NCBI GenBank assembly: GCA_030280995.1
Contig: JASXTE010000010.1
Location: 27,458,823-27,522,822, forward strand
Length of the DNA: 64,000 bases
From: Hemileia vastatrix
Lineage: Eukaryota > Basidiomycota > Pucciniomycetes > Pucciniales > Zaghouaniaceae
Direction of reading: 5' to 3'
Shown piece by piece: positions 34,207 to 47,200 of the stretch; within the stretch, counting starts at the first letter, position 1, and each line of letters starts with the position of its first letter. The notes under the pieces are model-generated. The model did no database searches. It was not told the origin of the DNA and saw only the letters and a list, made by a program, of their open reading frames with translations. Both the position numbers and the translations under genes were made by a program.

Positions 34207-35261
34207 TTTAAGATTTTACTGAAATGAAGAAAAGAGACAATAAGATTAATTAGTCTTTATTTTTGATTTTTTTATTAAAAAATAAAATAAAAAAAATTAA
34301 AAAAAATTTTTTTCAGGATAAAAATCAACTTAAATAAAATTAATTTATTAATAAAAAAATTTAAAACCAGGATTATAATATAATCAACTGTAGAAAAAAA
34401 TTAGAATTTTTATTAATAATTTTTAATTAATTATTTTCAGGATTTAAATCAACTAATTTATTACCAGGACTTATTGTCAACTGAAGTAATCAAATATGAA
34501 ACTTTATTAATTTAACAAAATTTTATTAAACTGATAACTTAACTACCAGGACTCAATGTCAACTGAAGTATTTAAATATAATTTTTTTTTAATTTTATTA
34601 AGCTTGATCACTTAATTACCAGGACTTAATGTCAACTGAAATAATTAAATATGAGTTTTATTAATTAAAATATTTATTGAATTACCAGGACTCAAAGTCA
34701 ACTGAAGTAATTAAATATTAATTATATATTAATTAAAAAATATTATTGTCAGGACAATTTGTCAACTGGAAAAATTAAATTAAGCAGGACAAATGTCAAC
34801 TGAAAAGATTATAATAATTAATATTAAAATATAATTATTTTATTACCTCTGGGACTAAGAACACTTATTGTTGTATTATGGCCAACCAGGAAAAATAAAA
34901 TAAAAATATAATAATAATAATAAATTCCAATTACCAGGCACCTCCCCCTGTAAAATGAGCAAATTAATGCCACTTACAGAGTGCTGAGTAAAAGGAAATA
35001 CGTAGCAAATGAAGAGTGAAGAGTAACCCACAAATAGTAATATCAATAATTACCACGATATATACGATGTTTAGTCAGTATATGAACTTAATTTTTGGAG
35101 CCCGGTTTGATTCACGTTCGCAGAAAAAAATTTTGTCACGTGACGTACGACGTTCGTTGTTTTCTCAATCTCTTGTCCTTTACTGGTACTCGCACACCGA
35201 TGGTCCCCTCGATTACGCCTCAAATATTGTTGCGCCGTCGATAATTTGAAAAGCCCTCAAT
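34207..35261 (-). repeat. 5' leader of element C with dispersed short repeats
   Basis: A 1055-base leader. Between about 34360 and 34810 a unit of the form CAGGACT-NNNN-GTCAACTGAA recurs seven or eight times at spacings of about 35-75 bases, each followed by an AT-rich stretch. Related GTTGACC...AGTCC units occur in the leaders of A, B and H. No open frame. ATTGAGGGCTTTTC follows the 5' LTR in sense. Confidence 0.65.
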
Positions 35262-36061
35262 TGTTAAGGTACGATTTTGGTCTAGAAGATTTGGTACGGA
35301 GTTTTTTCAAGGATTTTAAAGGTTTTAAATGGACTCTCAAAGATATGTTCATATTTCCTAATCTAAGTGATTTATTACTCAAATAAAAGAGGTAGATTTT
35401 TAATATTTTTATAGTCTATTGATTAGAATTACGTTATTGTAAATACTAATGTGATAAAATATAAAATATAAGTTTTGTGTTGTAATACATGGTAATAAAA
35501 GTAAGGTGAAAAAAGAATGGATTGAAAAGCACAAAATCAGAGGCCTTTTATAGGCAAAATATGAGAGAATAAAATATAAGGAATTTCCACTGTCTACTGT
35601 GAGTGTGAGAGAAAAGAATGACAAGAAAAAGGATGACATAAATGACATAAGAAAGTAATAAATTAGTACGTCAACAAGGGCATCAAATTTGTTAGCAATA
35701 AAGTTTGAATTCCTTGGACTGTCACAATTATTACACAATAAATAATAAATTATATTACTTTCACGGGATTACAGATCTCTCACTGAGGTAATATAATTGT
35801 TTTAAAGTTTTTATATTATAAATTTATTATTAATTTTATTCCCTTTGACATATACTTTTGAGCATGGTGTTAGTGAGTAAAAATTGTAAGGGACATTTTA
35901 TTTATATTATTTATTTATACTACTTATTGTACTTAACTTAGTTAATTGTAAGTACTACTTAAGTAAATAAATAAATAATTATTATTAAGAAGAAAGGCGT
36001 GGCTTCAACTCAGTAAAATAATTAATTACTTTACCGGGTAAGTCTAGTAGCCTGGCTGACA
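35262..36061 (-). repeat. 5' LTR of element C
   Basis: 800 bp, TGTTAAGGTACGATTTTGG to AGCCTGGCTGACA. It differs from the 3' copy by scattered substitutions. Sense TATAAAAGG lies at 35544-35552. Confidence 0.9.
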
Positions 36062-36688
36062 ATAAGTAACTACTTTTCCCACCATGAGGTCTCAAAAAAA
36101 ATAATTAATATAATGAATAACTATGTGAGTATGAAACCTGAGAGCTGTGAGAAAGAAAATTCTAAACAGATATTACAAATAAATGTAAAGGGTTTAATTA
36201 AAAAAAACAAAATTATTTTCACACCCATATGTATATAATCAATTTTTTTCAGTATAAAGAGAAATTAATTAATTGTTTCAACTATTTTAAGTAATTTAAT
36301 ATTCAGTTTAATTGGAACAGTTAATTAATTTAATAATTTAACTTATTTAGAGTAAGAATTAAATTTTATTATATTAAATAAGTATTTTAATTTATTTAGT
36401 AATTTTAGTGACACAATTAAGGTTAAAGGAAGCGCCCAGTATTTATGGATAATATTATATGATAAGTTGTATTTAGTATATAAATTATATTAATTAATTT
36501 TTAATTACATTATAAGTTAAATATTATTAAGCTTATAATATAATTATTAATTTTTTAATTTTTTAGAAATATTAAATATGTAAAAATGAGCCATGATTTA
36601 ATATAATATAATATTTTTTTATGTAATAAAAGATTTACTTAATAATAAAATTAAATACAGTAATTATTTTACTTATTTATAAAATATT
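36062..36688 (-). mobile_element. Old A-like LTR, continuation after element C, cut by element H
   Basis: ATAAGTAACTACTTTTCCCACC at the junction matches AGTAAGTAACTAATTTTCCCACC of the LTR at 2728-3328, which shows that this continues 26813-27349. It includes GACACAATTAAGG...AAGCGCCC as in related LTRs and stops where element H begins. Confidence 0.6.
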
Positions 36689-37981
36689 TGTCAGCCAGAC
36701 TATACCAGGAGCCAAGTAAATTGTATGTTAATCTATTGGAGCTTAATTAGGGCGAAAAATTATGCATTTTATGTATATAAATTAATATTATATTGCATAA
36801 TAAAATTATATAACAATTGTATTATAATATAACTAAAATAAGGGTTATATTAAATTTATTATTAAATAAATTTTAGATACAACTAAAACTCATTAAATAC
36901 TTTATATTCTATAAAATGTTGGCGCATTATTCATGTATTTAATACTTATAAATTATTAATTAATTTATTAAATATATTATAGTTAAAAAATCAAAATATT
37001 AACTTATAATATAATTAAATAAATAAATTAATTTAAAGTATCATAATAAAACTTTTATATCATATGTATGATGAATATTGAGCGCTTTTTTGACTCATAA
37101 TTACGTCATTAAGGTATTAAATTAGTAAAACATTTTATTAAATTAATTACTAATGTTGTATTCTAAAATTTAGTAATAATATTAAATTAATAAATTGTTT
37201 TAACCTAATTTAATTCTTACACTAATAAAATGGGTTATATTAATTAATATCTTATGTTCCAGACTTAATTAATTAATTATACTAATTATTTTATTAAAAC
37301 AGTTTAATTTTTATGTCTCACTTAAAATGGGCTATTATCAAACGTGTTATAAATTGAATTAGGTAATACTTCAAGTGTTTCAATCTTATTTAATTACTCA
37401 CTTATTTTAAAGATTTGTTTGGGGTTAAATTGGTGGATTTTTTGGGCTCTTACTTATTTTTTAATTAATTGTTTTTTATTTTTCCCTTACAGATTTGGTA
37501 CACTTAAATGTTAACTATTAATTATTTCATATCATATTTTTTATGGGATATATTTTCTTGTGGCGCTTCAGAGGGCCCCTTGTCTATATAAGGGCCTTGG
37601 GAAACCCCCTGTAGCTCTATCACTTATTACACTCACCTTTCATTACATATTTAAATATTATACAAAATTATTATTATTATTATTAGTGTCATAGTTCTAA
37701 AATTAATTTTAATAAATTTCTACAGTTGCTCTAAGTCTAATAATAAATTTAAGTTTTCCATGCATTGAAATTAAATCCTTACTTAAATAAATATAGTCAT
37801 TTAATAACCCTTACTTTTGTGTCAACTCTCAAGTAACTTGTCATTGCCTCCCTTCAAATAACTTAAATCATTTTATTATTTTATTTCCTTTACTCTTTAT
37901 AATCCTTTTTTTTCTTCATATTCTTCTTTCATCCTCTTCTTCCTTCCCTCTTCATTCCTTCTTCTAGACCACCGGCCAATA
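36689..37981 (+). repeat. 5' LTR of element H
   Basis: TGTCAGCCAGACTATACC to CTAGACCACCGGCCAATA, about 1293 bp. TATATAAGG at 37585-37593 follows GGCGCTTCAGAGG, as in the A/B LTRs. The last bases TA instead of CA indicate decay. No second LTR is in the window. Confidence 0.75.
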
Positions 37982-38660
37982 ATTGGACGCCTTTCCAAAC
38001 GACGACGACAATACCGATACTTGCGACAAACGACATAGCGCACGGACCACCCAGCCAAAAAAGAAACATTTGCTGCAGCCATGTTTCAAACTTGGGTTTG
38101 ATCTATTAGGTTTATATTAAATTAATTCATATATTATTTTGAAGTGATTTTACAATCACTATAGTAAGTTAACCTTTGCACCTCTCACTCATATTATTAT
38201 ATTTTTACTGCAATAACAGTGTTTGTGGCTTGATTGCTGATTCACTGAGTGTAAGTGTTGATTATTTTTTATATTTTTTTTCCTAGTTGACCATAATAGA
38301 GTAAAACTCTTAGTCCTAGAAGACAATTAATATTTAATAAATTATTAAATTAATTTTATTATTATTTTTTGTTTATTGGTTGACCATAATAGTACTCAGT
38401 ACTTAGTCCCAATATTACCATTATATTAATTTTGATATTTTTTTTGTTGAATTATTAAACCTTTATTGGTTGGTCCCAATTTAATTTCTGTTAATTCTTA
38501 ATAAATAGTTGTAAATACATTTATTTGTATTACATTTTTGTTAATTAATTGATTTTTTGGTAATAATTAAACTTTTTTTTGTTGTTAAAATTCAATAAAT
38601 TTTATTTTGAAATAACAATTTGAATCATTAAATAATTTTGATTCTATAATAACAGTTTAA
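37982..38660 (+). other. 5' leader of element H
   Basis: Starts ATTGGACGCCTTTCC, matching the post-LTR pattern of the other elements. GTTGACC...AGTCC repeats lie at about 38284-38410. No gene. Confidence 0.6.
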
Positions 38661-39165
38661 ATGTCCAGTAATTTGGCTAACAGCATGGATAACTTACATG
38701 TGGATGAGATTGAAGTGGATAATGACACTGAATCTGTAGGTTCTTCCAAATTAACTTACAAAAATTATTCAGCTGACCAAAAACCTTCAGGATGTTGAAA
38801 TGGCAGAAGAAGTGGTGAATTCCCCTCACCGAAAACCTCTGAAAGAAGAAAAACCTTTGATAAATCAGGAAAATCCACTAAAGCATATAAAAATAAAAAA
38901 GATACCTCTGACTCAACAAGTAAACAACCTTTCCAGTCACATAAAAGAACTGAAGGAAGAAAGTATGAAATACAAGGAAAGAGTAGACACACTCTGGAGA
39001 CAGATGCAGGAGTTATTAAATCCAAAACAGGCTCAGCCTCCACCTTTCCCAGCCTCTCAGAATCAGCCTCAACCTCAGCCTTATCAGGCACCAAGCTCCT
39101 TCACTCAAAATCAAAACACTCTGCAGGTGGAGCAGTGGAAATGGGACTACCTGATGAGTCATTAC
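38661..39165 (+). pseudogene. Gag N-terminus of element H, stop in frame, cut by element G
   Basis: ATG 38661 begins MSSNL...MDNLHVDEIEV, homologous to the Gag start of A. At 38796-38798 the Gag frame has TGA where A has GGA. Downstream the frame continues recognisably (RTEGRKYEIQGKSRH) to the insertion of G at 39166. It resumes at 49959. Confidence 0.85.
38800..39165 (+). CDS. Alternate-frame ORF inside Gag of element H, first part
   Basis: 122 codons from ATG 38800, preceded by Q-D-V-E in frame as in A, B and C. Features are IKIKKIPLTQQ, the helix NLSSHIKELKEESM, a Pro/Gln-rich middle and VEQWKWDYLMSHY. Element G interrupts it at the codon for that last tyrosine and it resumes at 49959. 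Taken over both parts it is open for 168 residues, although the Gag frame is stopped just upstream. Confidence 0.5.
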
Positions 39166-40662
39166 TGTCAGGCTGAGTTCAAGTAAAAAGACGTGAACTA
39201 GCTTGAATTTTCAGTTGTCTAGAAGATTTTAATGGTCCTATATGAATACTGTAGTACAAATCCAATAAGTAATAAAATATAAATCAAAATAAGGGCCTTA
39301 GTAATTCTAATCTCACTAATTATATATGACTTACAATCTTTATAGTTGGTAGAAAAATAGATTTAATAAATTCAGATACTATTCAAAGACTTTAAAAGTA
39401 CTATTGGTATGTATTGTAATTGTATTTTTTATATGTTTAAATTTTAATTATAAAGAATGAAGAAAATAAGACCAAAAACCTCTTCCTTTTATACACAATT
39501 ACTTCCCCAATGCCCCCTATTATTTACCAGCTCAATACAAAGTTAATGACACCTCATTCTAGCAAATAGACATGTTCAGAACCAAAAAGAGTGACAAGTA
39601 ACATAATTAAGAAGATATCACCTGCCAAAATCCTGTAGTAATAGGGATAATCCATCAAAAATAAAGAATAAGCAAAAAAGAGATTATATGTGTATTATAC
39701 ATTAATATAGAAGGCCAAAAAAAGGGAAAATTAAGACTATATAATAATTAATAATAAGGGGGATTAAATGTAGAAATTTTTGGGCTAATCATGACACTAT
39801 ACTATGTGAAATCCCCATTCAAAAATAACCAAAATTGACTGAGAAACCACCAAAAAACCCAAAAAAGGGCATGAGATGTGGAGTAACTACATGAAGTCCT
39901 TGGCAGGCACTTTCACGGGTAAATCCTTGACTAATTTAGGCAAATTTAAGCGTGGTAGTGAATTAAAGCGCCAAGAATGAGGTTATTAATGAAATTAGTG
40001 CATATAAAGAGGGTCAATGCATTTTGAATTAAGCTAGGATACTAAATAAGCGCCTGTTGCCTATTTTAGTGTGTTTCCCCACATTGGGCATAGAATTTGG
40101 GGTAATTATAGTGTGAAAAATCTAACTTTGCTAAAAATGAAGCTATTCACATGGGAAAAATGTAGGCAGTATGTGGCCAGTACACAGAAGCCATTTCTGG
40201 CATAAAAAACAACAAATTTGAAAAGTGTTATTTTTATGCATTTGAGTAGCCAAATCAATAGTCCTAAACAAGACAAATTGATCTGTCAAAGCGCATTTTC
40301 AATATTATTAAATTTATAGTTCATATAATCAACTTTTAAGTGATTTAAAGCGCATTTCTTGTTTTTTACATAAAACAATGAAGACAGCAGATTTTAGTGT
40401 ACTTAAAAATTATTTTGCCTTATATTTAAGGTTCTTAAGATTACCCTAACATATTCCAAATTAATATCAAGTATATAAAACTTATAAAAGGTGGATATAT
40501 GTGTGTATATAAGGTGTTATAATGGCATATTTTGTATATTATCACAATTTTACTTATGTATACTATTTGTGTACTCTAATTTATTGCTCCCATGCATAGT
40601 CCATGTGTTTAACATAACTTATAAGTACTTTTTATACAGTCCTGGTAATATCCAGGCTGAAA
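39166..40662 (-). repeat. 3' LTR of element G
   Basis: TGTCAGGCTGAGTTCAAG to ATATCCAGGCTGAAA, about 1497 bp, followed by CTTGCCCACC, whose complement GGTGGGCAAG is the presumed polypurine tract of this family. Confidence 0.85.
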
Positions 40663-40699
40663 CTTGCCCACCATAAAAAACAATAAAAAAAATGATAAA

Positions 40700-43025
40700 T
40701 TATACAATTTTTTTTATTTTATATTATTTTTCAGGTATTCAGAAAATTCTGTAGCATTAAAGAATAATTATTTAAATAAATTAAACATAAAAAAATATTA
40801 TGAGTACTGGTCTTTTAACCCCTCAGTTGGTTTAACAGTAATTTATTTCTGTTTAAATTTTTTAAGATGGGAGGATAGATTTGAAATTTCTTTTTCAGGT
40901 ATCCATTTATCAAATTCATTTTATTTCCCCTTAAATCTTAATAAATCCTCAGTTCCTTTCTCTTTAGTAAGAGTTCTTTTCTTGATTATTTTTTCAATCT
41001 GTGCCTTTTCCACAATTTCTTCAGGTTACTTTTTAGGCCTTCCTCTTTTTTTTGGAAATAAGTCAGGATCATTTGCATGGTAAGATTTTAATAATGAGAT
41101 AGGGAAAACTGGATGTTTCCTATCATATGAGGAACATAATATGACTTCAACAGCATTATTACCAACCATTTTGTGTACTACAAAAGGTCCTCCAAAGGGA
41201 TCCTACAATTTAACATTACCTTGTAAGTTAAAATGTAGTGTTGAAATTAGGACTTCATCTCCTTTTTTGAATTCAAATTCTTTATGAGCTTTATCCCACC
41301 ATTTCTTTTTATATTCAAATGCTTTTTGGATGCATTCCTCTGCATGCTTTCTACAAATTTTTTGCATATGAATAAGGGATGTAGTACAAGGGTGTATATC
41401 TAAACTTGTTAATTTATTTAAATGATATACTGGGGTATTTGGTACATATCCCAGCCAGAGTTCAAATGGTTTTTTCTCTGTTACAGAATGAGTTGTGCTA
41501 TTATAAGCAAATTCAAGGCCAGGAATTAATGTTACCCAGTCATATGTGAGTTTTCCATTGTCTTTGTATTCTAATCCAAAGGCACAATATCTTCTGATCA
41601 TATCTTCTAGAGTCTGTATCATTCTCTCAGCCAGCCCATCAGTTTGTGGATGGTGTGCTGTAGACAATTTCAATTGACAACCTGATACTTCCATCAAAGA
41701 TGTCCAGAAATCTGAAGTAAATTTAGGGTCTCTGTCAGAGATTATGGTTTTGGGGAACCCAGCATTATTCATCATTTGAGTCCACCATAGTAATGCCTAG
41801 TCGTTTGCAGATACCTCTTATGAGTAGGGATAAATTTACACATTTTTGTTAATCTATGCACAATGACCTAGCAAGAATTGAAACTTTCTTTTCTTGCTAA
41901 TGGCAAGCCAGTGACAAAATCCATGTTTATAATCTCCCATGGAGATTTTGGCTGTTCTACTCGTTGTAACAACCCAGCTTTCTTCCCAGTTAATCTTATA
42001 TATTTCTGACAAGAATCACATTTTTCAATGTATTTTTGTACATCTTCTTTTATGTTTATCCACCAGGCTGTATTTTTAACTCTGGTTAATGTTTTGTCAA
42101 AATCAAAATGACGAGCTAAGATGTCATCATGACAAGTACTCAACATTAACTCTTTCATAGAAGGTGGTATTACTATTACATTACTTAGCTTTTTTCTGTA
42201 ATATATATATCCATATTCAATTGACAGTTTACCTTTTTCCAACACATTTTTATACTTTGGAAGCAAGGTTTTAATTAATGCACTCATGGAGGCATTAGTT
42301 GGATAATTTAAAATGGTAGATAATTTAGCCTAATCTTTATCAAATGAATAATTTTCCAATATATTTTGCATAAACTCTTCCTCTAGATACACTATATAAA
42401 TCCCAAATATATGTATAACCTCATTTTCAGGTACATAAGCTTGGTTTTCAGCATCATTTGGCAAAGGACTTCTGGATAATAAATCCCCATTAGAATGCAA
42501 TTTTCCTGCTCTATGAGTGATTATCATTTCTCCTCTGTACTCTTGTACAGCTAGTTTCCATCTAAACATGTGCCTATTAGGTGTTTTCATGTTTAGTCAT
42601 TATTTTACTGCACTGAAATCTGTTATTAATTCAAACTTCTGGTCTTCCAGATAGTAATTAAGTTTCTCCAGGGCACACACAACAGCTAAACATTCCATTT
42701 GGGTGGCACAATACCTTAATTCTGTCTTTCTTAAGGTTCTGGATATACAGCAGATAACTATTTCAGATAATTTTCCATTAATTATCTATTTTTCCTGTAA
42801 GGAAGCACCTAACCCTATGAATATTGCATCAGTGTACAAGATAAAAGGTTGGTTAAAATCTGGCAGTCTCAATATTGGAGCTGACATTAAACACTCCTTC
42901 AATTTATCAAAGGCGTGTTGTCTTTCATTATTCCAAATGAAAGCTTCATTTTTCCTGATTGATTTTGTTAAAGGGCTGCAGTTAATTGGTAGTTTTTTGT
43001 ATACTGCCTATAATATCCACACATA
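40700..43025 (-). pseudogene. C-terminal Pol of element G, broken
   Basis: Integrase pieces at 41203-41775 (IISDRDPKF, HHPQTDGLAERMIQTLEDM) and 41868-42287 (HHCC zinc domain, NMDFVTGLP), RNase H linker at 42330-42590, and RNase H and the end of RT up to 43025 where a MITE interrupts. A weak chromodomain-like tail can be traced at about 40700-41080 with stops. Confidence 0.85.
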
Positions 43026-43286
43026 CACCACGCAATATGGGGGGCGGACTTGTTAGCAAGTCCGCAACCTTGGACTCAAGTTCACCACAGATTGAACACA
43101 CATTGAGCTATTGACAAAGGAACCATACAATCAGGGATAAACACCACTCAGCAGAACAGTTTTAGGTGGGTCTTCAAGTAGAGTTCAATATGAGTTCAGT
43201 ATGAGTTCAGTCTGAGTTCCATCTGAGTTGTGCCTGAGTTCAGGTTGGGGACTTGCTAGCAAGTCCACCCCCTATATTGCGTAGTG
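43026..43286 (-). mobile_element. CACTA-like MITE, copy 2
   Basis: A 261-bp element, inverted relative to copy 1. Ends are CACCACGCAATATGGGG and the complement of CACTACGCAATATAGGGG, with the 3-bp duplication ATA (43023-43025, 43287-43289). The homologous uninterrupted sequence in A (CACACATACCTAAAAAAC near 15284-15301) confirms the insertion point within RT. The 18-bp inner palindrome has one change on the left (TTGTTAGCAA). GAGTTCAGT-type subterminal repeats occur four to five times near the right end. Confidence 0.85.
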
Positions 43287-43424
43287 ATATCTAAAAAACT
43301 TTGAACATATTTCACATTCTTAGGTATACTAATGTTTTTTATTGCTGACACTTTTTTCTGGTCAACACAAATTTGTAATCCAGATAAAACATGTCCAATT
43401 AACTTCAAGGATTGAAACCCAAAA

Positions 43425-44226
43425 TTTCAAGGGGTCTTTTATGTCTAGAAAGGTTTTGACAACGTTCTAACAGTGGTAACAGTGGAACTTTAAGGTTTCA
43501 AGTTTGGGGTACGTATTTCCTTATCTTTTTGATTATTTTACTCAATATAGAGTGGTAAGAATATAAATTATTATTATAATTAAAAGATTAGAATTACGTG
43601 AAAATAAATACTAAAGCAATAATAAATAGTAATAATGAATTAAATAAAATAAGTTATTTGTTAATGTATTAAGTAAGGAATGATGAAAAACAACCAAAAG
43701 AGAGGCCTTATATAGGCAAAGGAGGGACAAAGCAGGACAATAAAATTTTAAAAACAGTAGTATGAGAGAGAGAAAAAAAAATATTCCAGAAGGAGTATTT
43801 TCAAATAATAAAGTTGTTCTAAAAAGAAGGCATCAAAAAGATGTATTTACAGAGTATGACAGGAATACATTAATTTTTTAACATTTACTGTAAAGGTCAA
43901 TTCTAAATAAGAAATCTTAATTTTTTATATATATTTATTTTTATTTGAATATAAAAATTTTATTTTAATTTAAAATCTATTTTTTAATATAAATTTTACT
44001 TCTTTCAACCTGTCAATGAGCACAGTGTTAGAGAATAAAAATATAAGGGACATTTTTATATTTAATTTTAATTATTCATTGATTTTACCATTATGTAATT
44101 AGTTAATTTATTATAGGTAATTTTAATGTAACTGATTTATAATTAAATAATTAAAATAATAAGGTGTGGCTTCATGCAGTAAATAACTAATTATTTTACT
44201 GGGTAAGTCTAGAAGCCTGTCTGACA
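43425..44226 (-). mobile_element. Solo LTR in the RT gene of element G
   Basis: 802 bp, TTTCAAGGGGTCTTTTATG to AGCCTGTCTGACA, of the C-like family and closest to the LTR at 1-330. Flanks CAAAA / CAAAC are a 5-bp duplication with one change. The first base pair TG has become TT. Confidence 0.8.
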
Positions 44227-47200
44227 CAAACTTACATTTTTTGAATGAAATTGTCATATTAATTTCATCCATCTTTTGAAATACTCTTTTCAGGTGATTT
44301 AAATGTTCATGTTATGATTTTGAGAACACTATGATGTCATCAATATAAACTAAAAGCCATCCTTCAATCATTTCCTGATGAAAAATACTATCCATCTATT
44401 TTTGGAAGACTGAAAGCGCATTTTTTGGGCCAAAAGGCATTCTCACATATTTATATATCCCCATGCGTGTGGTTATGAGTAAGAAATTCTGAGAATTCTT
44501 TTCCACAGGAATCTGGTGGAAACCATTGTTTCCATCCAGACAGGAAATATATTTTTCTCCTTGTAAGGTAGCATGGATAGAAGCTATCCTTGGTAGAGGG
44601 AAAATATCATCCACAGTGAATGTATTCAAAGCTCTGTAATCACCACATAATCTTGCCTTATCTTTTTCACAAGAGATTAAAACTGGTGAAATAACACAAT
44701 ACTTAGGTTTTGTATCTACTTTTTCAACAATACCCATTTCTAACAACATATTAATGTTGTCTTCAATGTCTTTCCTTTTTGCAGGAGAAGCTGGGTAAGG
44801 TTTCTTTTTCAAGCTTCCAGGAATATTATCCAAATCACAACTTAAAGAGATTTTCATCTCATGGTCTCTGACCAATCCTATTTCATTAGAGCCATGAGAA
44901 AATGCCATAGGATAAGATTTTATCAATCACAAAATATTGTTTTCTTCAATTTTTGAGAGTTGAGGACTTAAAGAGGCTTTTTGGATTTCATTTTCCAATT
45001 CTACCACTTCAGAGGTGGTTCTTCCACCTTGCATTTTTTCTTCTTTAGAAGTAATGGAATAAACTGAATTTTCAGAGCAAATCTTGAATTTTTTTTTCCT
45101 ATTTATGCCTATAGTGAAGCAACTATTTGCAGGATATAGTTTGATGCCAAATTTGGTCAATAAGTCATTGCCAATAATAAACCAATCACTACAATTATTA
45201 TTATCCATTACCACAAATTCACACACTGCTCTTACATATCCATTATGATATTTAAAGAATACAGTAGTTTTGTGTTTGCCAATTGGATTTAATACTGAAC
45301 CAAAACCCCTCCAGTTCTTTGTCTGTACAGGTTCTAGTTTTTCCTTATACTTACTATCTAGTTTCATTAAAGTATTAATGGAAACTACACTACCTGCAAG
45401 GCCCAGTGTCAAGAATGGCATTCATTTCTTTCCACGTATAATAACAGGCGCTCTAACAGGTGTTATTTAATAAGTATCATGAGATACATCTTTGATAATT
45501 TCAGCTTCTTCAAATGAAGATAAAGATGTATCAGTATGAGGTATTGCATCATTCAGGAACATCATATCTTGTTCTAATACATATATCTCATTTTCATCAT
45601 CATTGTAAGAAATGTTACTTTTACAATCCTCACTAGATTCCTCTTTTTCATCTTTGTGATTACTTTGTGCATAATCTTGTGAGTTTTCAATAACATTTAT
45701 TTTTTTCTTACAAGTAAGACCTTTACCACAAGGTTCATTAAATTTGTAGCAAGTGTTACTTTCTTGTCTTTTAGGGGAAAGGGGAGCTGAAGGTTTTTTC
45801 TTCTCCACTGGTAACCTATTTGTATTAAGTTTTACTACCTCAACACTTTTCCTGTAATTATTATACCTTGTTTCATATTTGTGGTTCAATTATATTTCAT
45901 TGCATATATTAATAAACCCAGAGGTATCTCTGATGGTTTCAGTTGTAGCTACAATAATGTCTCTGACTGATATAGACAACTTATATATTATTTTTTCTTT
46001 CCACTCATCTTAGTCTATTTTTGGATCCATGGCTATCATTATTTTTATTAAATTCATTAAAAATACCATGGGTTTATCCCCAGCATTTAGATTATATCAG
46101 GCTTTCTCATACAATCTTTGTTGAGTGATTCTAAATTTTGGGCCACCAAATTGCTTTTCAATTAGTGCCTTCCATTCATTCCAGGAGTAGTTAATCCCCT
46201 CACTCAATACAGATTCAAACCATAATAAGCCCACATCTGTAAATAAAGATATCAATTTTGATGTAATTTCTTCATCAGGTAATTTGTATGAAAATTTTAA
46301 GTTATCAAATCTTTGAATGAATAGTTGCCAATCAGATTTTGAGTCCTGTCAAAAGAAGGGTACTGATCTAACTTAGGCAAGTTCTTTTGGCTAGCTTTTT
46401 GCTTCTCTAACCTGAGGAATATTGAGTATTTGACTTACTTTAGAAAGATGATCATTTATCTCATCTTTACTGATTTTGTATTCTCAGAGCCCATGACACT
46501 ATGTTCATGTTCAATCATCGGTTTATAATCTGGGTGTTTCATAAAAGCTGGTACTCTTTCCACTTAAGAGGTATTATCTTTTACTTTATCATTATTTTTC
46601 AAAATTTTAGAAATTTCAATTTCTACTCTTTGTAATCTATCTTTTATTACGGGTAAATGAGTTAAGGTATCATTCACATTTGAAAATGACAATTTTACAC
46701 ATCCCTCTATGGTAGCCATAATATTCTGATAAAGTTCCAATTTATTTTCTAAATTTTTAATCTCAGAGTATAATCTTTTGTTTTCATTGATTAATTCATT
46801 ATTTGAAGTATTAATAATTTTTAACCTATTGGCTGTTGTACTCAATGATTGTGTGAGGTTTAATCATACACTTTCTGTATTATTATTTGACTCTCTAGAG
46901 AATTCTTCCAATTTTTCAATTCTTAATAATAATTTACCAATTATTTTTGATTCCATTGGATTTTCTTTTATAAAATATTCAATTTTTGCTGTGTACAATT
47001 CTGAAGACTCATCATCAGGTTCAAGATTTTATTGATTTGGGTCCATTTTTATATTAATAGCATTATCCTGGTGGTCAATAAAACTATGTACATTGTCATC
47101 ATTTAAAGACAAGTTTAACATGTTATTTTCCAATGAATAATTTTTTATATCCTTGTCAATTATATCCACTAATTCTCTATCAATTTCATTACCTATAAGT

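Larger units (their letters stand above)
27350..36061 (-). mobile_element. Ty3/Gypsy chromovirus C, degenerate
   Basis: 8712 bp with LTRs of about 800 bp (27350-28148 and 35262-36061). It is flanked by ATATG / ATAAG, a 5-bp duplication with one change, and inserted in the old LTR that spans 26813-36688. The proteins are homologous to A but clearly a separate family with a different, shorter LTR. Coding is broken at seven or more places. Confidence 0.92.

Noticed and set aside
38765..39094. 109-codon minus-strand frame opposite Gag of H
   Set aside because: Complement of the region where two sense frames already overlap. No homologous antisense frame with a shared start was found in A, B and C.
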